Assembly: GCA_015662935.1 (NCBI GenBank)
Contig: DQTF01000126.1
Span: forward strand, 1 to 7,670
Reading direction: 5' to 3'
Origin: Crocinitomicaceae bacterium
GTDB taxonomy: Bacteria; Bacteroidota; Bacteroidia; Flavobacteriales_D; Crocinitomicaceae
Length of the DNA: 7,670 nt
The notes beneath the pieces are model-generated. The model was not told the origin of the DNA and did no database searches. It saw nothing but the letters and a program-made list of their open reading frames with translations. Position numbers and translations under genes: made by a program. This document shows, in pieces, positions 6,580 through 7,670 of the stretch. The stretch's first letter is position 1; every line of letters starts with the position of its first letter.

Positions 6580-7670
6580 ATGAGCAAAGAGCAAAATATA
6601 GATTTAGAAAAGGAAAGAAAAGAAATTCTGAATGCTTTTCGAGGTTTATTGCGCGCTCATAAAAGAAGAACAAAAGAAGATACTCGGATTATTCGAAAAG
6701 CATTTGATGTTGCGGTAGATGCACATTCTCATATGCGTAGAAAATCGGGAGAACCCTATATCTACCATCCAATCGCAGTTGCAAGAATTTGCATTGATGA
6801 AATGGGATTGGGAACAACAGCGATTGTATGTGCATTGTTGCATGATACGGTTGAAGATACACATATTACACTAGAAGACATCGAAGATTTATTTGGTGCA
6901 GAAGTTAGGCTGATTATAGATGGGCTAACGAAAATACCTGAAGTTTTTGACGAAACGGTATCCATTCAGGCAGAGAATTTTAGAAAGATGGTATTGACCA
7001 TTTCAGATGATATTCGAGTTGTTTTGATAAAACTAGCCGATCGTTTGCATAACATGCGGACTTTAGGAAGTATGCGACATGATAAGCAATTGAAAATCGC
7101 TTCTGAAACGAAATTCTTGTATGCTCCATTGGCTCATCGATTAGGGATTTATGCTGTTAAAACTGAGCTAGAGGACTTGGCTTTTCTTTATACAGAACCA
7201 AAGATTTATGAAGAAATAGAGAATAAATTAAAGTCATCGCAAGACGCTCGTAATCGCTTTATTCGAAAATTTACCCTACCTATTAAGGAGTCCTTACTGC
7301 ACGAAGGTTATATTTTTAAAATAAAAGTTAGAACCAAAGCCATTTCTTCCATTTGGCGAAAAATGAAAACCAAAGGCATCCCATTTGAAGAAGTTTATGA
7401 CATTTTTGCTATCCGAATTATCGTTGATACACCACCAGAACTGGAAAAACCAGATTGCTGGAGAATTTATTCTCTGGTAACTGATTTTTACCAACCTAGT
7501 CCTGATCGATTGCGCGATTGGATTTCTACTCCTCGAGCAAATGGTTATGAATCATTACACACAACTGTGATGTCGAAAACAGGGAAGTGGGTAGAGGTGC
7601 AAATTCGTTCTAAACGAATGGATGAAATAGCCGAGAAAGGATTGGCTGCTCATTATCGATATAAAGAGTC
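6580..7670 (+). CDS. rel: Bifunctional RelA/SpoT (p)ppGpp synthetase/hydrolase, 3' truncated by window
   Basis: The first 363 residues of a long-form RelA/SpoT homologue, usually about 730-750 residues, are visible, and the frame stays open to the right edge. The enzyme makes (p)ppGpp from GTP or GDP plus ATP, and degrades it, in the stringent response. The N-terminal HD hydrolase domain looks active: H63 in YHPIAVA, H88-D89 and E92-D93 in LLHDTVEDT, and D154 in LADRLHNMR. The synthetase domain begins near residue 235. It has R251 and K253 in VRTKAISSIWRKM, the basic form found in bifunctional enzymes rather than the acidic EXDD motif of dedicated RelA, then YDIFAIRIIVD (273-283), the G-loop ANGYESLHTTV (320-330) and VEVQIRS (338-344). 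The TGS and ACT regulatory domains would lie beyond the window. The ATG at 6580 lies five bases after the fumarylacetoacetase stop, so the two may share a transcript. Bifunctionality is inferred from these motifs. Confidence 0.96.
   Translation, partial: MSKEQNIDLEKERKEILNAFRGLLRAHKRRTKEDTRIIRKAFDVAVDAHSHMRRKSGEPYIYHPIAVARICIDEMGLGTTAIVCALLHDTVEDTHITLEDIEDLFGAEVRLIIDGLTKIPEVFDETVSIQAENFRKMVLTISDDIRVVLIKLADRLHNMRTLGSMRHDKQLKIASETKFLYAPLAHRLGIYAVKTELEDLAFLYTEPKIYEEIENKLKSSQDARNRFIRKFTLPIKESLLHEGYIFKIKVRTKAISSIWRKMKTKGIPFEEVYDIFAIRIIVDTPPELEKPDCWRIYSLVTDFYQPSPDRLRDWISTPRANGYESLHTTVMSKTGKWVEVQIRSKRMDEIAEKGLAAHYRYKE

Noticed and set aside
6646..7494. Minus-strand open frames opposite the rel gene
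   Set aside because: They read as low-complexity, cysteine- and serine-rich shadows of the clearly conserved HD and synthetase domains on the plus strand.

Overview
The window looks like chromosomal DNA from a Bacteroidota bacterium, most likely of the order Flavobacteriales. The reasons are low GC, secreted proteins whose signal peptides end in S-x-SQ, promoter boxes of the Bacteroidota type TAnnTTTG, weak or absent Shine-Dalgarno sequences, and part of a large secreted beta-helix-like protein of a kind common in this group. Genus cannot be read from the sequence.

Layout. On the minus strand, 1-960 holds the 5' part of a secreted repeat-protein gene. Its signal-peptide end and its repeat body lie in different frames, so it looks broken in this copy. 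A 259-base divergent intergenic region follows, with an A/T-rich hairpin and a promoter box. Then comes a plus-strand pair: an FMN-dependent nitronate monooxygenase/FabK-like enzyme (1220-2191) overlapping a DUF4442 hotdog-fold protein (2178-2654). Facing it on the minus strand is a secreted M28 metallopeptidase of the carboxypeptidase Q type (2655-4016); the two stop codons touch, with no base between them. A 115-base divergent region with a short tandem repeat and a promoter box separates the peptidase from ychF (4132-5229). Between ychF and a fumarylacetoacetase gene (5297-6574) lies a 48-base near-perfect palindrome that does not look like an intrinsic terminator. Five bases after the fumarylacetoacetase stop, a bifunctional RelA/SpoT-type (p)ppGpp synthetase/hydrolase starts and runs off the right edge.

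Functionally these are mostly housekeeping or ordinary catabolic genes: an ATPase linked to translation and stress, the last step of tyrosine breakdown, the stringent-response alarmone enzyme, a secreted peptidase, and a flavoenzyme/hotdog pair that may act on acyl or nitro compounds. I see no CRISPR array, prophage, insertion sequence, tRNA or rRNA gene, or recognisable defence system. The parts most worth a second look are the broken secreted gene, the palindrome after ychF, the abutting convergent stops, and the promoter boxes very close to start codons.
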